Part shown: positions 63,956 through 64,000 of the stretch, piece after piece
Numbering within the stretch: the stretch's first letter is position 1
Layout: each line of letters opens with the position of its first letter
Translations under genes and position numbers: made by a program
DNA from: Pseudomonas monteilii NBRC 103158 = DSM 14164
GTDB taxonomy: Bacteria; Pseudomonadota; Gammaproteobacteria; Pseudomonadales; Pseudomonadaceae
Assembly (NCBI RefSeq): GCF_000730605.1
Contig: NZ_BBIS01000044.1
Span: 1-64,000 of the forward strand
DNA length: 64,000 nucleotides
Reading direction: 5' to 3'
Notes under the pieces: generated by a model
What the model was told of the DNA's origin: nothing
The model's database searches: none
What the model saw: only the letters and a program-made list of their open reading frames with translations

Positions 63956-64000
63956 GGCCCGGCCTCCAGCAGCACATCGTCGACGTACAGCATCAACCAC
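63952..64000 (-). CDS. ABC importer ATPase, C-terminal end only (partial)
   Basis: The last 15 codons of a gene that continues past the window edge: the frame ends WLMLYVDDVLLEAGP and stop. It overlaps the permease start by four bases (ATGA). By operon logic it is the ATPase of the importer, but the visible part carries no motif, so this rests on context only. Confidence 0.5.

Overview
This window reads as a chromosome segment of a Pseudomonas of the putida group. The evidence is the typical high-GC core genes, the gene order trigger factor-clpP-clpX-lon-hupB-ppiD, a methylcitrate operon of the AcnD/PrpF type next to acnB, the OprI lipoprotein, an Arg-His-Leu-His tRNA cluster, and a perfect hairpin of the putida REP style. 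The species call rests on recognising gene families and order, not on a database search.

Layout. Positions 1 to about 5745 are an accessory segment, visibly richer in A and T. It carries small proteins of unknown function, several with zinc-ribbon cysteine pairs, one DUF5677-type protein and an XRE regulator beside a 14-bp palindrome. It ends inside a propionyl-CoA synthetase gene (prpE): only the first 238 codons remain, and the reading frame runs into foreign DNA exactly where the conserved adenylate-binding motif should begin. From 6.4 to 12.6 kb the core genome resumes with a LysR regulator, an HPP/CBS membrane protein, a two-component system with two PepSY proteins, queD and a DUF1289 protein.

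From 12.9 to 23.9 kb lie acnB and the oppositely transcribed methylcitrate operon (GntR regulator, prpB, prpC, acnD, prpF, prpD). The operon turns propionyl-CoA plus oxaloacetate into pyruvate and succinate. Two copies of TGTCGACA lie at the regulator's promoter and start and are probable operators. From 24.2 to 27.2 kb a tight three-gene operon encodes a secreted protease-like protein with a DTGA motif, an inactive-transglutaminase/multi-TM membrane protein and a RimK-like ATP-grasp ligase. It is probably a peptide ligation and cleavage system with no settled function, and is the most interesting core locus here.

From 27 to 49 kb come housekeeping and envelope genes: pabB, cysH, cysB, a UspA protein, a ketopantoate-reductase-like gene, a DAHP synthase, oprI beside an L,D-transpeptidase, a TesA esterase divergent from an ABC/FtsX exporter, greB, DoxX, an MltF-like lytic transglycosylase, TatD, a chemoreceptor, a thioesterase, a CHAD protein and a patatin-like protein. 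From 49 to 58 kb is the protein quality-control block. From 58.5 to 60.1 kb are the tRNA cluster and folD. The right end (60.2 to 64 kb) is an ABC importer operon with a DUF2160 membrane protein that resembles glycerol importers of the GlpSTPQV type; the ATPase genes lie beyond the edge.
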